From Sporosarcina sp. ACRSM (GTDB lineage: Bacteria; Bacillota; Bacilli; Bacillales_A; Planococcaceae): a DNA stretch of 64,000 nucleotides. The position numbers were made by a program, and so were the translations under genes. Location: contig NZ_JAKRNU010000001.1 in assembly GCF_022346545.1 (NCBI RefSeq), positions 682,001 to 746,000 of the forward strand. Reading direction: 5' to 3'. This document shows, one piece after another, positions 27,888-36,735 of the stretch. How positions within the stretch are numbered: the stretch's first letter is position 1; each line of letters begins with the position of its first letter. The notes below the pieces were generated by a model that made no database searches, was not told the DNA's origin, and saw only the letters and a list, made by a program, of their open reading frames with translations.

Positions 27888-30800
27888 TTGAATTCAACAG
27901 TACAACAGCAGTCATTCCTTATAGATCGCATGCGATTGTTAACGGATGAGGAAAAGCGTCTGTACCAAACGTTAAACGAGACGAACGCCTTTTATGAGCA
28001 AGACAAAACGATACCGGAAATCTTTTATCGCTCGGCAGCAGCATTCGCGGATCGCATCGCTTTATCTTTTGATGAAGGTGAGATGACATATCGCCAGCTC
28101 AACGAACAATCCAATCAAATCGCCCATATGCTAAAAGCGAATGGCATGCAGAAAGGTGATTTTGTCGCCATTGTGATGGAGCGCAGCAAGGAAACCGTCG
28201 TCAGCCTGCTCGGTATTCTGAAAGCGGGCGGTGTCTATGTGCCGATCGATCCGAGTTATCCGGAAGAACGTTGTCATTACTTATTAAACGACACCGGTGC
28301 GCCATTCATCTTGACGAAAGAAGAGCATATGGCATTGTTGGCTGGTTTTCAAAATGGTTCCCGCACCATCCTCACGTTGACTGGAATGGAAGACGCGTTT
28401 TCAAGGGAGAATCTGTCGATTGATCTGGTCCCAACCGATCTCGCTTACATCATTTATACGTCCGGCTCCACCGGTAAACCAAAAGGAACGATGATCCAGC
28501 ACCATTCCGTCATCAATTTAATCGCAGATCACCAACGAATCTATCAAGCATCGGAACAGGACGTCTATTCGCAATTCATTTCCTATAGCTTTGACCCATC
28601 CATCACGGAAACATTCACCGCTTTCTTCTCCGGTGCGCGATTACATATGCTGACAAGCATCGAACGGGTATCGATTGAAGCATTCGCCGATCGCATTGGA
28701 CTGGAAAAAGTGACAGCCGCTACCGTACCGAACGCTTTCTTTACACAACTTGCCACCCACCTTCCTGCCGAGCGCCAGGACGCATTGGCATCGCTCCGGT
28801 ATTTATCGGTCGGTGGTGAAGCGTTGCTGCCTGCCGTAGTTCAAAAATGGCAGGAGAAGTTTGGAACCGCTACGGAAATCATCAATGTGTATGGACCGAC
28901 AGAATGTACCGTCGTAGCGTCCTATTATAAAGTGAAAGACGAAGTGAAGGAATGTCAATCAAGTATCCCGATCGGAAAACCGATTGCCAACTATGAAATG
29001 TATGTGGTCAATCCGGACGGTCAGCTTTGTCCGGTCAATGAACCGGGCGAATTATGTATTGCCGGCGTTGGATTAGCCGCCGGTTATCTTCATCAACCCG
29101 AACAGACGGCGAAAGCCTTTGTTCCCCATCTATTTTCAGACGAGCCCGGAAAAAGAATGTATCGTACAGGTGATATCGTCCGCCTATTGCCAAGCGGTAA
29201 TATCGAATTTGTCGGCCGTAAAGATTCACAAATCAAAGTGCGAGGTTTCCGAATCGAACTCGGGGAAATTGAAGCCGTATTAGGAAACGAACCAAACATT
29301 CAAGAAGCAGTCATTATTGCGAAGAAAATGACGGACGGCAATAATAGCTTATTTGCATACTATACGGTAGCCGAAGGAGTCCAAGTGACCGAAGCAGAAA
29401 TCAGGGATTATTTAGCAAGCAACCTACCCGACTATATGGTGCCGGAACGCTTCATCGAAGTCGAAGAAATGCCTTTATCCCCTACCGGTAAAATCGATCG
29501 GAAACAATTGTCGGAGATGGAAGTTGCACTAACCCAGACAAGCAGTTATACCGCACCGGAAAATGAGGTGCAACAACGATTGGCCGATGCCTGGACATAT
29601 GTGCTCGGCTTGGAGCGCGTCGGGATTCATGACAATTTCTTCCACATTGGCGGCCATTCATTAAAAGTCTTAGAGATTCTCGTACAAGTGAAAAAGCATC
29701 TACCGGCATTAACGATCCAAGATTTCTTCCAATACCCGACCATCGCGGAACTGGACAACTATTTGCAGAACGTGCAAGTGACAGACGAAGACATTACCGA
29801 AAGAACTACAGACTTCGAACTGAAGGAATTGAAAGAGCCTGCCCCATTCGCAACAATTCAAACTGCAAAACCTTTGCCGATGCAAGCGGTTCTGTTGACC
29901 GGTGCAACCGGCTATTTAGGGAGCCATGTCTTGTATGAACTATTGGTTGAAACGGATGCACACGTCTACTGTCTTATCCGCCCAAGTGCAAATGCGACCC
30001 CGGAAGAAAAATTGCTTGATCAGATGCAGTTTTATTTCGGCAAAGCGGTATCAGCCATGATGGAAGACCGGGTTACCGTCATCGAGGGCGATCTAGGAAA
30101 ACCGGCACTTGGCTTATCTGTGGAAGATGAGCGCGCCTTGGCGCAAAAGATCGATGCCATCATCCATTGCGGTGCGGATGTACGCCACTTCGGTGCAGCC
30201 GCCCATTTCCAAGATGTCAATATTGAAGGAACGAGATACTTGTTGGAGCTTGCGAAACGCAAACCGGGGATTCATTTCCATCATGTATCAACCATCGGCA
30301 TTCCAGAAGAACTTGCCGCGAGTCAATGGTCACACTATGAAACGCATGGCGACTTCGATTATGAAGTGTCATTGGAAAATGTCTATAACAACAGTAAACT
30401 GGAAGCGGAAAACCTTGTCCGGAACGCTGGAAAAGAGCAGATCCCCGTCTCCATTTACCGGGTCGGGAATTTATCGTGTCATTCCAAAACAGGAAAATTC
30501 CAGCGCAACATCGATGACAATGCATTTTACCGCATGATGAAGTCAATGCTTTGTCTAGGCAAAGCACCGGAAGCGAACTGGCATATCGATTTCACGCCGA
30601 TTGATTACGCAAGCCAGGCACTTGTCGCACTCGCTCGCCAGTCTGAATCGAAAAACCATATCTTCCATTTATGTAACCCTGCCCCACTGGCCTATGCTGA
30701 CTTTATTGAGATGATAAAGGAATTTGGCTATCAACTAGAAATAATGGAACCAAATGCATACGAGGATTGGCTCGTAAACGGGGATCATTCACAAGACATG

Positions 30801-31010
30801 CAGGAGTACTTGGCATTGGCCATCGCCCAACTGGATGGCGACGGTGCTGGCGATTCACCATTCATTTTCAATAGTGATCGAACGCAAGCATTACTGAAAC
30901 AGACAGCAGTCAAATGTTCAGAACCCGATCCAATTTTTGTCCGAACGATGATTGAATATGGAATGGAAATAGGCTATTTCCCAGAACCGTTACTTGTCGG
31001 CGTAAAGTGA
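27888..31010 (+). CDS. Single-module NRPS: adenylation - carrier - thioester reductase
   Basis: 1040 residues. The A domain spans about 45-545: A3 YTSGSTGKPKG 190-200, A5 VYGPTE 334-339, A7 YRTGDI 425-430, A8 KVRGFRIELGE 450-460, A10 PTGKIDR with Lys535. The carrier domain is about 555-630 with the phosphopantetheine Ser591 in GGHS. The reductase is about 668-1040 with TGATGYLG NADPH motif and catalytic Tyr833-x3-Lys837. It should activate one amino or aryl/fatty acid, load it on the carrier and release it as an aldehyde or alcohol. No condensation domain is present. Start is TTG 27888; AGGAG at 27874-27878 abuts the in-frame TTG at 27879 and is spaced right only for 27888. Confidence 0.92.
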   Translation: MNSTVQQQSFLIDRMRLLTDEEKRLYQTLNETNAFYEQDKTIPEIFYRSAAAFADRIALSFDEGEMTYRQLNEQSNQIAHMLKANGMQKGDFVAIVMERSKETVVSLLGILKAGGVYVPIDPSYPEERCHYLLNDTGAPFILTKEEHMALLAGFQNGSRTILTLTGMEDAFSRENLSIDLVPTDLAYIIYTSGSTGKPKGTMIQHHSVINLIADHQRIYQASEQDVYSQFISYSFDPSITETFTAFFSGARLHMLTSIERVSIEAFADRIGLEKVTAATVPNAFFTQLATHLPAERQDALASLRYLSVGGEALLPAVVQKWQEKFGTATEIINVYGPTECTVVASYYKVKDEVKECQSSIPIGKPIANYEMYVVNPDGQLCPVNEPGELCIAGVGLAAGYLHQPEQTAKAFVPHLFSDEPGKRMYRTGDIVRLLPSGNIEFVGRKDSQIKVRGFRIELGEIEAVLGNEPNIQEAVIIAKKMTDGNNSLFAYYTVAEGVQVTEAEIRDYLASNLPDYMVPERFIEVEEMPLSPTGKIDRKQLSEMEVALTQTSSYTAPENEVQQRLADAWTYVLGLERVGIHDNFFHIGGHSLKVLEILVQVKKHLPALTIQDFFQYPTIAELDNYLQNVQVTDEDITERTTDFELKELKEPAPFATIQTAKPLPMQAVLLTGATGYLGSHVLYELLVETDAHVYCLIRPSANATPEEKLLDQMQFYFGKAVSAMMEDRVTVIEGDLGKPALGLSVEDERALAQKIDAIIHCGADVRHFGAAAHFQDVNIEGTRYLLELAKRKPGIHFHHVSTIGIPEELAASQWSHYETHGDFDYEVSLENVYNNSKLEAENLVRNAGKEQIPVSIYRVGNLSCHSKTGKFQRNIDDNAFYRMMKSMLCLGKAPEANWHIDFTPIDYASQALVALARQSESKNHIFHLCNPAPLAYADFIEMIKEFGYQLEIMEPNAYEDWLVNGDHSQDMQEYLALAIAQLDGDGAGDSPFIFNSDRTQALLKQTAVKCSEPDPIFVRTMIEYGMEIGYFPEPLLVGVK

Positions 31011-31675
31011 TGGCAGCTTGCCAATTATTCGTCCTTCCCCTTGGCCCAAAGTGTACGCAATCCGAAATCGCAACGCTCCTCTCCTCCCTCCCAAATGAGG
31101 AACAGGAGCGAATTTCGAATTATAAACATTGGCAAGATCGCCAACGGACCTTGCTTGGGAGCGTATTGGTACGATGGATGCTCCATAAATTTACGGACAT
31201 GCAGCACCTATTCATGAAACGCAACGACAACGGCCGCCCATATATAGCTGACAATATATGTTGGAATGGCGATTTCAATCTTTCCCATTCAGGCAATTGG
31301 ATTGTTGCTGCACTTACCCATCATGGCCATATCGGGGTCGATGTGGAAAAAATCGGTCCGTTGAATGAAGAACTCCTGACTTATGCCTTGTCAGAAACTG
31401 AACTGGAAATGATTCATCAACAATCTCCTGTTAATCAAGTCAAAACATTTTTCGAGCTTTGGACCACGAAAGAAGCAATCTATAAAACAGGATTGGTTCC
31501 GGATGCTACACCACAGCCGTTGGACACGATGGAATGGATGGACAAACTCTATACACAGTCGTTGTATATAGATCCGGATCATCCCGTGACAGTTTGCTTG
31601 GATCAAAAGCCACCGTCTATGGAACTGACAATTTTAGATAGGAGTCAACTCATTGAATGCAAGCCCATCCGCTAA
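31010..31675 (+). CDS. Sfp-type 4'-phosphopantetheinyl transferase
   Basis: 221 residues. Family motifs are NGRPYI, FNLSHSG (about 88-94), GVDVEKI (about 109-115, Mg-binding Asp/Glu) and FFELWTTKEAIYKTG (about 147-161, W-x-x-KE-x-x-x-K). It transfers phosphopantetheine from CoA to carrier serines, most obviously Ser591 of the NRPS whose stop codon overlaps its ATG (TGATG). A GTG at 31007 is an alternative start. No clear SD, so translation probably depends on coupling. Confidence 0.93.
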   Translation: MAACQLFVLPLGPKCTQSEIATLLSSLPNEEQERISNYKHWQDRQRTLLGSVLVRWMLHKFTDMQHLFMKRNDNGRPYIADNICWNGDFNLSHSGNWIVAALTHHGHIGVDVEKIGPLNEELLTYALSETELEMIHQQSPVNQVKTFFELWTTKEAIYKTGLVPDATPQPLDTMEWMDKLYTQSLYIDPDHPVTVCLDQKPPSMELTILDRSQLIECKPIR

Positions 31676-31695
31676 AATGGATGGGCTTGTTTTTA
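31660..31695 (+). terminator. Terminator of the NRPS-PPTase pair
   Basis: An 11-bp perfect stem CAAGCCCATCC/GGATGGGCTTG with T5; the PPTase stop codon lies in the loop. Confidence 0.9.
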
Positions 31696-31816
31696 TTTAG
31701 TTACGATAATCGGAATTCTTATAAGAAAAAAATCAACTATGAAAAGTAAAAGTTTAGCGTTCATTTAATAGTATATGTAGTAATATTAGAAAAACAGCAT
31801 CTTTGGAGGTTGTAAA

Positions 31817-32932
31817 TTGAAAGTCCAAAATTATGAATTAGTAAAAAAACTACGGCACGAATTGCATCAGCATCCCGAACTGTCGAACGAAGAAGTTTGG
31901 ACAAAACAGTATTTAATGGCTTTTTTGCAAGCGAATACAAGTCTGGAAATTGTAGATAAAGGAAATTGGTTCTATGCGATTTACCGGGCTGGGAAGGATC
32001 AGTCCAATATTGCTTTCCGTGCGGAGATGGATGCACTCCCGATGGATGAAGTCCTCGAATTGCCATGGGCTTCTACATTCCCTGGAAAAGCCCATAAATG
32101 TGGTCATGATGGCCACTCCGCAACGCTGGCAGGTTTGGCACTTGAAATCGATCAAGAAGGTGCAAACAAAAACGTCTTTTTCCTTTTCCAACCTGCCGAA
32201 GAAACAGGCGATGGGGCGATTCAATGCGTCGAATTCATCCAGGAGCACAACATTGATGAAATTTATGCCTACCATAATATGAGTGGTTTGCCTTTTAAAG
32301 CTGTCGGCATTATCGATGAAACGATTATGTGTGCATCAAAAGGGATGACCATCCACTTGGAAGGCGCACCAGCCCATGCCAGTCAACCAGAAACGGGCAT
32401 CAACCCTTCGTTCGCCATCGGAAATATTCTTGGCGCGATTCCTGAATTCACCGATCAAGGGAACAATAAAGGGCTTGTCCTCTGCACAGTTGTCCAAATT
32501 GATGTAGGTGAAAAAGCGTTTGGCATCGCCGCTTCAAAAGGAGATCTTCGGATGACAATCCGTGCATTTTACGAGGAAGAATTAGATAGACTCCAAGAAA
32601 ACCTAGAAAACTTTGCAAAAGCCCAAGCGGAAGAATTCGGATTGAAAGTAAGCTTCCAATACAACGATGAATTCCCGGAAACGTTCAACCACAAAGAAAG
32701 TGCAGATAAAATCCGCTTAGTGGCCGAAACAAATGGAATAGAGCTAGTGGAATTGAAAGAAGCAATCCGTAGTTCAGAAGACTTCGGACATTTTACTAAA
32801 TCAACAAAAGGCGCCCTTTGCTTTATTGGAAACGGAGAGGATTATCCACATATTCATACGAATACATATGACTTCCGGGATGAACTTATTGAATCAGGCG
32901 TTGAACTATTTAAGGGGCTTATAAAGGGGTAA
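31817..32932 (+). CDS. M20 family amidohydrolase (HipO/N-acyl amino acid hydrolase-like)
   Basis: 371 residues. Metal-site motifs of the M20D subfamily are Cys95/His97 in KCGHDGH, Glu128-Glu129 in PAEET, and AEMDALPM with Asp72. The HASQPETGINP segment marks the dimerisation lid. It cleaves an N-acyl or N-carboxy amide from an amino acid or similar. Start is TTG 31817 with GGAGG seven bases upstream. It follows the NRPS-PPTase terminator by 120 bases and may have its own promoter, so involvement with the NRPS product is only suggested by position. Confidence 0.9.
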   Translation: MKVQNYELVKKLRHELHQHPELSNEEVWTKQYLMAFLQANTSLEIVDKGNWFYAIYRAGKDQSNIAFRAEMDALPMDEVLELPWASTFPGKAHKCGHDGHSATLAGLALEIDQEGANKNVFFLFQPAEETGDGAIQCVEFIQEHNIDEIYAYHNMSGLPFKAVGIIDETIMCASKGMTIHLEGAPAHASQPETGINPSFAIGNILGAIPEFTDQGNNKGLVLCTVVQIDVGEKAFGIAASKGDLRMTIRAFYEEELDRLQENLENFAKAQAEEFGLKVSFQYNDEFPETFNHKESADKIRLVAETNGIELVELKEAIRSSEDFGHFTKSTKGALCFIGNGEDYPHIHTNTYDFRDELIESGVELFKGLIKG

Positions 32933-32957
32933 AGTAATTCTCAACAATATAACTTAT

Positions 32958-32990
32958 CAAAACGCAGCCAGAATCTTTGACTGCGTTTTG
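32958..32990. terminator. Bidirectional terminator after the M20 gene
   Basis: A 10-bp stem CAAAACGCAG/CTGCGTTTTG with T-rich flank on the plus strand; also in position to stop the minus-strand remnant at 33044. Confidence 0.8.
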
Positions 32991-33043
32991 TTGTTTTAGC
33001 TAATGTAGGTGTTATGTTTTTTTGCTAATTATAGGATATAGAA

Positions 33044-33412
33044 TTACTGCTCAATCGAGTTAATAATCTCATTGATTTTCTCTAAAGGAACCCCTGTAAC
33101 TTGGACAATATCTTCCATTGAAAAATTTTTCCCATACATTCTTAAGACGATTTCTCTTTTTTCCAACTCGATTCCTTGTTCCAATCCCAGCTCTATTCCT
33201 TGTTCTATTCCTTGCTCTATCCCATCTTCTCTTGCATCAAGCTCCCGTTGACGGATATCTTTTAGTTCACGTGCTCTGTATTCTGCAAGTCTTCTCGTCT
33301 CTGGATTTTGACTTAACCGTTCAATTTCTTCGTATGCTTCTTTCATGATTGGACTTTCCAATGTCAACTCCTCCTTTGTTTGTTGATCGCCTTTAGATTT
33401 CAATCCACGCAC
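33044..33412 (-). pseudogene. C-terminal remnant of an Rpn/PD-(D/E)XK transposase-like nuclease
   Basis: The open frame is 122 codons, of which the first few come from the CRISPR repeat. The remainder matches the C-terminal tail of Rpn (YhgA-like) recombination-promoting nucleases: SPIMKEAYEEIERLSQNPE, RRLAEYRARELKD, then E-x-G-I-E-Q-G repeats and a terminal helix. The N-terminal nuclease domain (about 200 aa) is missing. The junction with CRISPR repeat 1 falls at 33396/33397. An AAGGAGGAG-TTGACA-TTG string could allow expression of 105 residues from 33361, but this is probably just old coding sequence. Confidence 0.75.
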
Positions 33413-33494
33413 TCACAAGGAGTGCGACTATTTTTCGTTCCTGTCATGACATAGGTAGAGTAATTTCAATCCACGCACTCACAAGGAGTGCGAC
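33397..33494 (-). CRISPR. Orphan type I-C mini-array: two identical 32-bp repeats, one 34-bp spacer
   Basis: Repeats at 33397-33428 and 33463-33494 are identical over 32 bases. In minus reading they start GTCGCACTCC and end GCGTGGATTGAAAT, the form typical of type I-C arrays in Bacillales. The spacer at 33429-33462 is 34 bases, normal for I-C. Orientation (leader on the high-coordinate side) agrees with the leader-like sequence at 33495-33670. No cas gene is in the window. Confidence 0.88.
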
Positions 33495-33670
33495 TGCGAA
33501 GAGATACTGAATAATCATCCTGAACGGTGTATTTCAGCATTATTCTCTCTTTTCATTCTATCAAATTTGAATGGTTCCGCAAAATACGCCTCTTGTTTTA
33601 ATAAAAAAGCCGTTTTTTTGGTGCGAATCCCCCGGGATTTTCATGTGTGCTTCGGGTTCGCACCAATCCA
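33495..33670 (-). promoter_or_regulatory. CRISPR leader with promoter and inverted repeat
   Basis: In minus reading TTGCGG (33577-33582), 16 bases, TAGAAT (33555-33560) forms a sigma-A-like promoter aimed at the first repeat. A distal inverted repeat GGTGCGAA/TTCGCACC (33620-33627/33657-33664), with inner CCCG/CGGG, resembles the upstream end of other I-C leaders as I remember them. A diverged copy of this same layout lies at 45189-45358. Confidence 0.6.
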
Positions 33671-33794
33671 TAAGAAGATGAGACGTTCAACATATTATCC
33701 GTCATTGAATAGCCTCGACGTAAGCCCCAAATATAAAGAAAGCTTACCTTTTCGGTATGCACGACAAATAGCCGTCTTGGACATTTTTTGATGG

Positions 33795-33800
33795 TATAAT
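33795..33800 (+). promoter_or_regulatory. Extended -10 promoter for hepT-mntA
   Basis: TGG-TATAAT extended -10, 37 bases before the HEPN start codon; the -35 is poor. It diverges from the CRISPR leader. Confidence 0.5.
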
Positions 33801-33836
33801 GTCTGAAAGAAGGATGGGAATAGGAGTGAAGAATCC

Positions 33837-34256
33837 ATGACAGATGCAAACCGCAAATTAAGACAAAGCTTTGAAAATCTGAAGAAAGCTTTAAACCGTT
33901 TGGAAGAAGCGCTCAACGAGGACCAAGGGAATAGTCTAATCGTGGATGGAACGATTCAACGCTTTGAATTTACAATTGAAATCTATTGGAAAATGTTAAA
34001 AAGATTATTGCTTAGTGAAGGAATTGAAGCGAAAACTCCTCGTGAAACTTTGAAAGAAGCCTATCAGGTGGGATGGCTTCAAAATGAACAAGCATGGTTG
34101 CAAATGCTGAAAGATCGAAACGAGACTTCGCATGCTTATGATGAAGAAATGGCTCGAAAAATCCTACAAAACATCATCCAGTATTATCCGGAAATGAAAA
34201 GTACTTTTCATAAGCTCGAAAGAAAATACATGTCGGGAAATGATCAAAATGAATGA
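33837..34256 (+). CDS. hepT: HEPN-domain toxin HepT (HI0074 / nucleotidyltransferase substrate-binding family)
   Basis: 139 residues, all-helical. The HEPN active motif RX4HXY is exact: Arg94, Asn95, His99, Tyr101 in DRNETSHAY. In characterised HepT/MntA systems the HEPN protein is an RNase toxin and MntA neutralises it by adding AMP to the motif tyrosine. The ATG has AGGAG ten bases upstream. It overlaps the MNT gene by 8-17 bases. Its position beside an orphan CRISPR fits a defence or stabilisation locus. Confidence 0.88.
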   Translation: MTDANRKLRQSFENLKKALNRLEEALNEDQGNSLIVDGTIQRFEFTIEIYWKMLKRLLLSEGIEAKTPRETLKEAYQVGWLQNEQAWLQMLKDRNETSHAYDEEMARKILQNIIQYYPEMKSTFHKLERKYMSGNDQNE

Positions 34257-34554
34257 TGCGCTTATCAACCAAATAATAGGAATAGCTAACAGTTACCCTG
34301 AAATCCAATCCGTTCTCTTATTTGGTTCGCGAGCACATGGCGATTTCACAGAACGGTCCGATATTGACCTAGCTGTAAAGGCTCCAGAATTATCCGAAAT
34401 GAAATGGCTCTTGTTAACAGAACAAGTAGAAAATGAAATCGATACTCTCCTCAAAATAGATGTCGTTTTATATGATCATGCTTCAGAAGCATTACGAGAA
34501 CAAATCGATGAATGTCATAAAGTGATCTATCAAACGTCGAATTCGAGAAGCTAA
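34249..34554 (+). CDS. mntA: MNT-domain nucleotidyltransferase antitoxin MntA
   Basis: 101 residues from ATG 34249 (ATG 34240 also possible; both overlap the hepT end, and neither has a strong SD). The minimal nucleotidyltransferase signature GSX10DXD is exact: Gly26-Ser27 and Asp38-x-Asp40 in GSRAHGDFTERSDID. A third acidic residue sits in KIDVVLYD. Expected to AMPylate HepT. Confidence 0.9.
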   Translation: MNDALINQIIGIANSYPEIQSVLLFGSRAHGDFTERSDIDLAVKAPELSEMKWLLLTEQVENEIDTLLKIDVVLYDHASEALREQIDECHKVIYQTSNSRS

Positions 34555-34575
34555 TAAATTCCGTTAGATTTTTTA

Positions 34576-34613
34576 AACAAAACGCGACCTGTAATTTTAG
34601 GTCGCGTTTTGTT
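34576..34613. terminator. Bidirectional terminator, copy 1 of a duplicated hairpin
   Basis: Perfect 15-bp stem AACAAAACGCGACCT/AGGTCGCGTTTTGTT with a GTAATTTT loop, between convergent mntA and the permease gene. An almost identical hairpin lies at 44905-44942. Confidence 0.88.
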
Positions 34614-34714
34614 ACCATATTAACGCAGATGTTATAGCATGCTTTGTAATGGTTGGTTATCTTAAAGGTAACAAATTTCTCCATCTCACTTGAAGTCCAA
34701 TGGCTATTAAAATT

Positions 34715-36478
34715 TTATCGATTCACTAATAACTCCGCTCGCCTACGGTTCGTTGCAATGATATAAATCGCTATACAAGCAATGAGCGCCGCAATGAACG
34801 TACCAAGATTGAAGAGCCCTTTATCGGCGTACCACACGATTGAATAGCCAATCGAGCCTGTCAATAACGCGTAGTAGGCAAACGGGAATAAGGTTTTTCG
34901 GATAATGGCTCCTTCTTTTCCGACCAATCCTACGACGGCAGAAGCGGCGACAACGTTATGCACACAAATCATATTTCCTGCCGCCCCACCAACTGCTTGA
35001 AGCGCCACGATCCATGTCGCGTCAATGCCGATCTGCATACCTACATCATATTGGAACAATGCGAACATCATATTACTGACCGTATTACTCCCCGCAATAA
35101 AGGCACCGATTCCCCCAATAAATGTAGCGAAGAATGGCCAAAAATCGCCTGCTAGCGCTGCGGCTCCCTTTGCCAATTCAATAGGCATTTGCTCATATCC
35201 TGCTGCCCCACCACCTGAATTCAAGAAAACTTGGACCATTGGAACGGTGAACACAAGGGCTGTAGAGGCGGCGATCATCGTTTTACCCGATTGAGCCCAC
35301 GCACGCTTGTATGCTTGTTTATTCATTCCATGTAGGAAAAAGGTGATGACGGAAACAACAATAAAGATTGTGCCCGGCGAATACAATGGCTGAAAGCTTG
35401 CCGTAATGCCCGAACCGAAAATATCTTTAAGACTTAACGTCCATGATTGCGCCCACTCCATCAATGGCAGCGCTTTCAATCTAGTTAAAACTAAAAGAAT
35501 TCCGATGATGATATACGGTGCCCACGCACGAACCATGCTCATGCTTCCACTTTTATGGGCAATATCTTTGATTTCCAGCTTGCCGCTCCATTCCGGATCC
35601 CACTTCGACTTTTCTTCAAAGTCCCATACTTCATCTTTAGGAGGCATGAGAAACCCTTTTTTGGCTGCAGAGACGACGATAGCTAAACCGACTAATCCAC
35701 CGATCATGGACGGAAACTCGGGACCTAGAACATTCGCTACGATGACATAGGGAATCGTCATAGCAAAGGCTGCAAACAAAGCGAACTTCCACACTTTAAT
35801 GCCTTCAGTGAACGATTTATTCTTCCCGAAAAACCGGGTCATGAGCGCCACTACAAAGAGGGGGATCAGTGTCCCTGCGATCATATGCAGGATGGCCACT
35901 TGTCCGCCGATCGCGGTGACAAATGCCAGCATATTGTCCGTAATACTTGCATTGGCAGATAAGCCTGTCTGAACCCCGACGAGCATGGGCGTTCCCACCG
36001 CACCAAAGGAAACCGGCGTGCTTTGAATGACCATCCCGGCAACAACAGCCGCCATTGCCGGAAACCCTAACCCCACCATTAGCGGTACTGCGACGGCAGC
36101 AGGTGTTCCGAATCCGGCAGATCCTTCAATAAAAGAACCAAAGAGCCACGCAACAATAATGACCTGAACGCGTCGGTCCTCTGAAATATCTGTGAAACCC
36201 TGCCGTATCGTCCGGATCCCGCCGCTTTCTTGCAGCGTGTTCAACAGCAAAATCGCACCGAAAATAATGAACAACAACGTCCCGGCTACAACAAGTCCAT
36301 TAATGGACGCTGCTGCAACATTTGCTCCCGGCACCTTCCAAACAAATAGAGCAAGTACAATTGCCACCAAATAAGAAATTGGCATCGCTTTACTTGCAGA
36401 CCACCTGAGACCGACTAAAAAAATCGCGACCGCTAAAATAGGTAAAAGTGATAAGAATGCTAGCATCCCCGTACTCAT
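34715..36478 (-). CDS. Lactate/glycolate permease, LctP family
   Basis: 587 residues with about 12-14 transmembrane helices. LctP signature segments include [29 protein letters not shown] and [11 protein letters not shown]. The family takes up L-lactate, D-lactate and glycolate. As last gene of the glycolate block it is most likely the glycolate importer (GlcA role), although a terminator lies between it and the FAH-family gene, so it may have its own promoter (a TAAAAT is visible about 45 bases upstream in minus reading). ATG 36478 is eight bases from GGGAGGG; ATG 36484 is too close. Confidence 0.9.
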   Translation of the reverse strand: MSTGMLAFLSLLPILAVAIFLVGLRWSASKAMPISYLVAIVLALFVWKVPGANVAAASINGLVVAGTLLFIIFGAILLLNTLQESGGIRTIRQGFTDISEDRRVQVIIVAWLFGSFIEGSAGFGTPAAVAVPLMVGLGFPAMAAVVAGMVIQSTPVSFGAVGTPMLVGVQTGLSANASITDNMLAFVTAIGGQVAILHMIAGTLIPLFVVALMTRFFGKNKSFTEGIKVWKFALFAAFAMTIPYVIVANVLGPEFPSMIGGLVGLAIVVSAAKKGFLMPPKDEVWDFEEKSKWDPEWSGKLEIKDIAHKSGSMSMVRAWAPYIIIGILLVLTRLKALPLMEWAQSWTLSLKDIFGSGITASFQPLYSPGTIFIVVSVITFFLHGMNKQAYKRAWAQSGKTMIAASTALVFTVPMVQVFLNSGGGAAGYEQMPIELAKGAAALAGDFWPFFATFIGGIGAFIAGSNTVSNMMFALFQYDVGMQIGIDATWIVALQAVGGAAGNMICVHNVVAASAVVGLVGKEGAIIRKTLFPFAYYALLTGSIGYSIVWYADKGLFNLGTFIAALIACIAIYIIATNRRRAELLVNR

Positions 36479-36644
36479 ATTCATTTCCCTCCCCTATTCA
36501 ACTTTGATAGTACAGCTTACTCTAGTGATTTTAACAATATGCCGAAAACCCGATTTAATGAAGAACATTAGATGAGAAGTGGGTACCTGCTGAAAAGATC
36601 ATCGTTGTTATAAAACAACTCGGACGCATGTACTGTTGGATAAT

Positions 36645-36679
36645 CAAAAAACCTGAAAACCTCTTGAAGGTATTCAGGC
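36645..36679 (-). terminator. Terminator of the glc block after the FAH-family gene
   Basis: CCTGAA...TTCAGG outer stem with inner ACCT/AGGT pairing followed by T6 in minus reading. Confidence 0.7.
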
Positions 36680-36735
36680 ATAGCGAAAGACTTTCATCAC
36701 GCGATGTTAATAAGTCAACGTAAATATATAATTTG

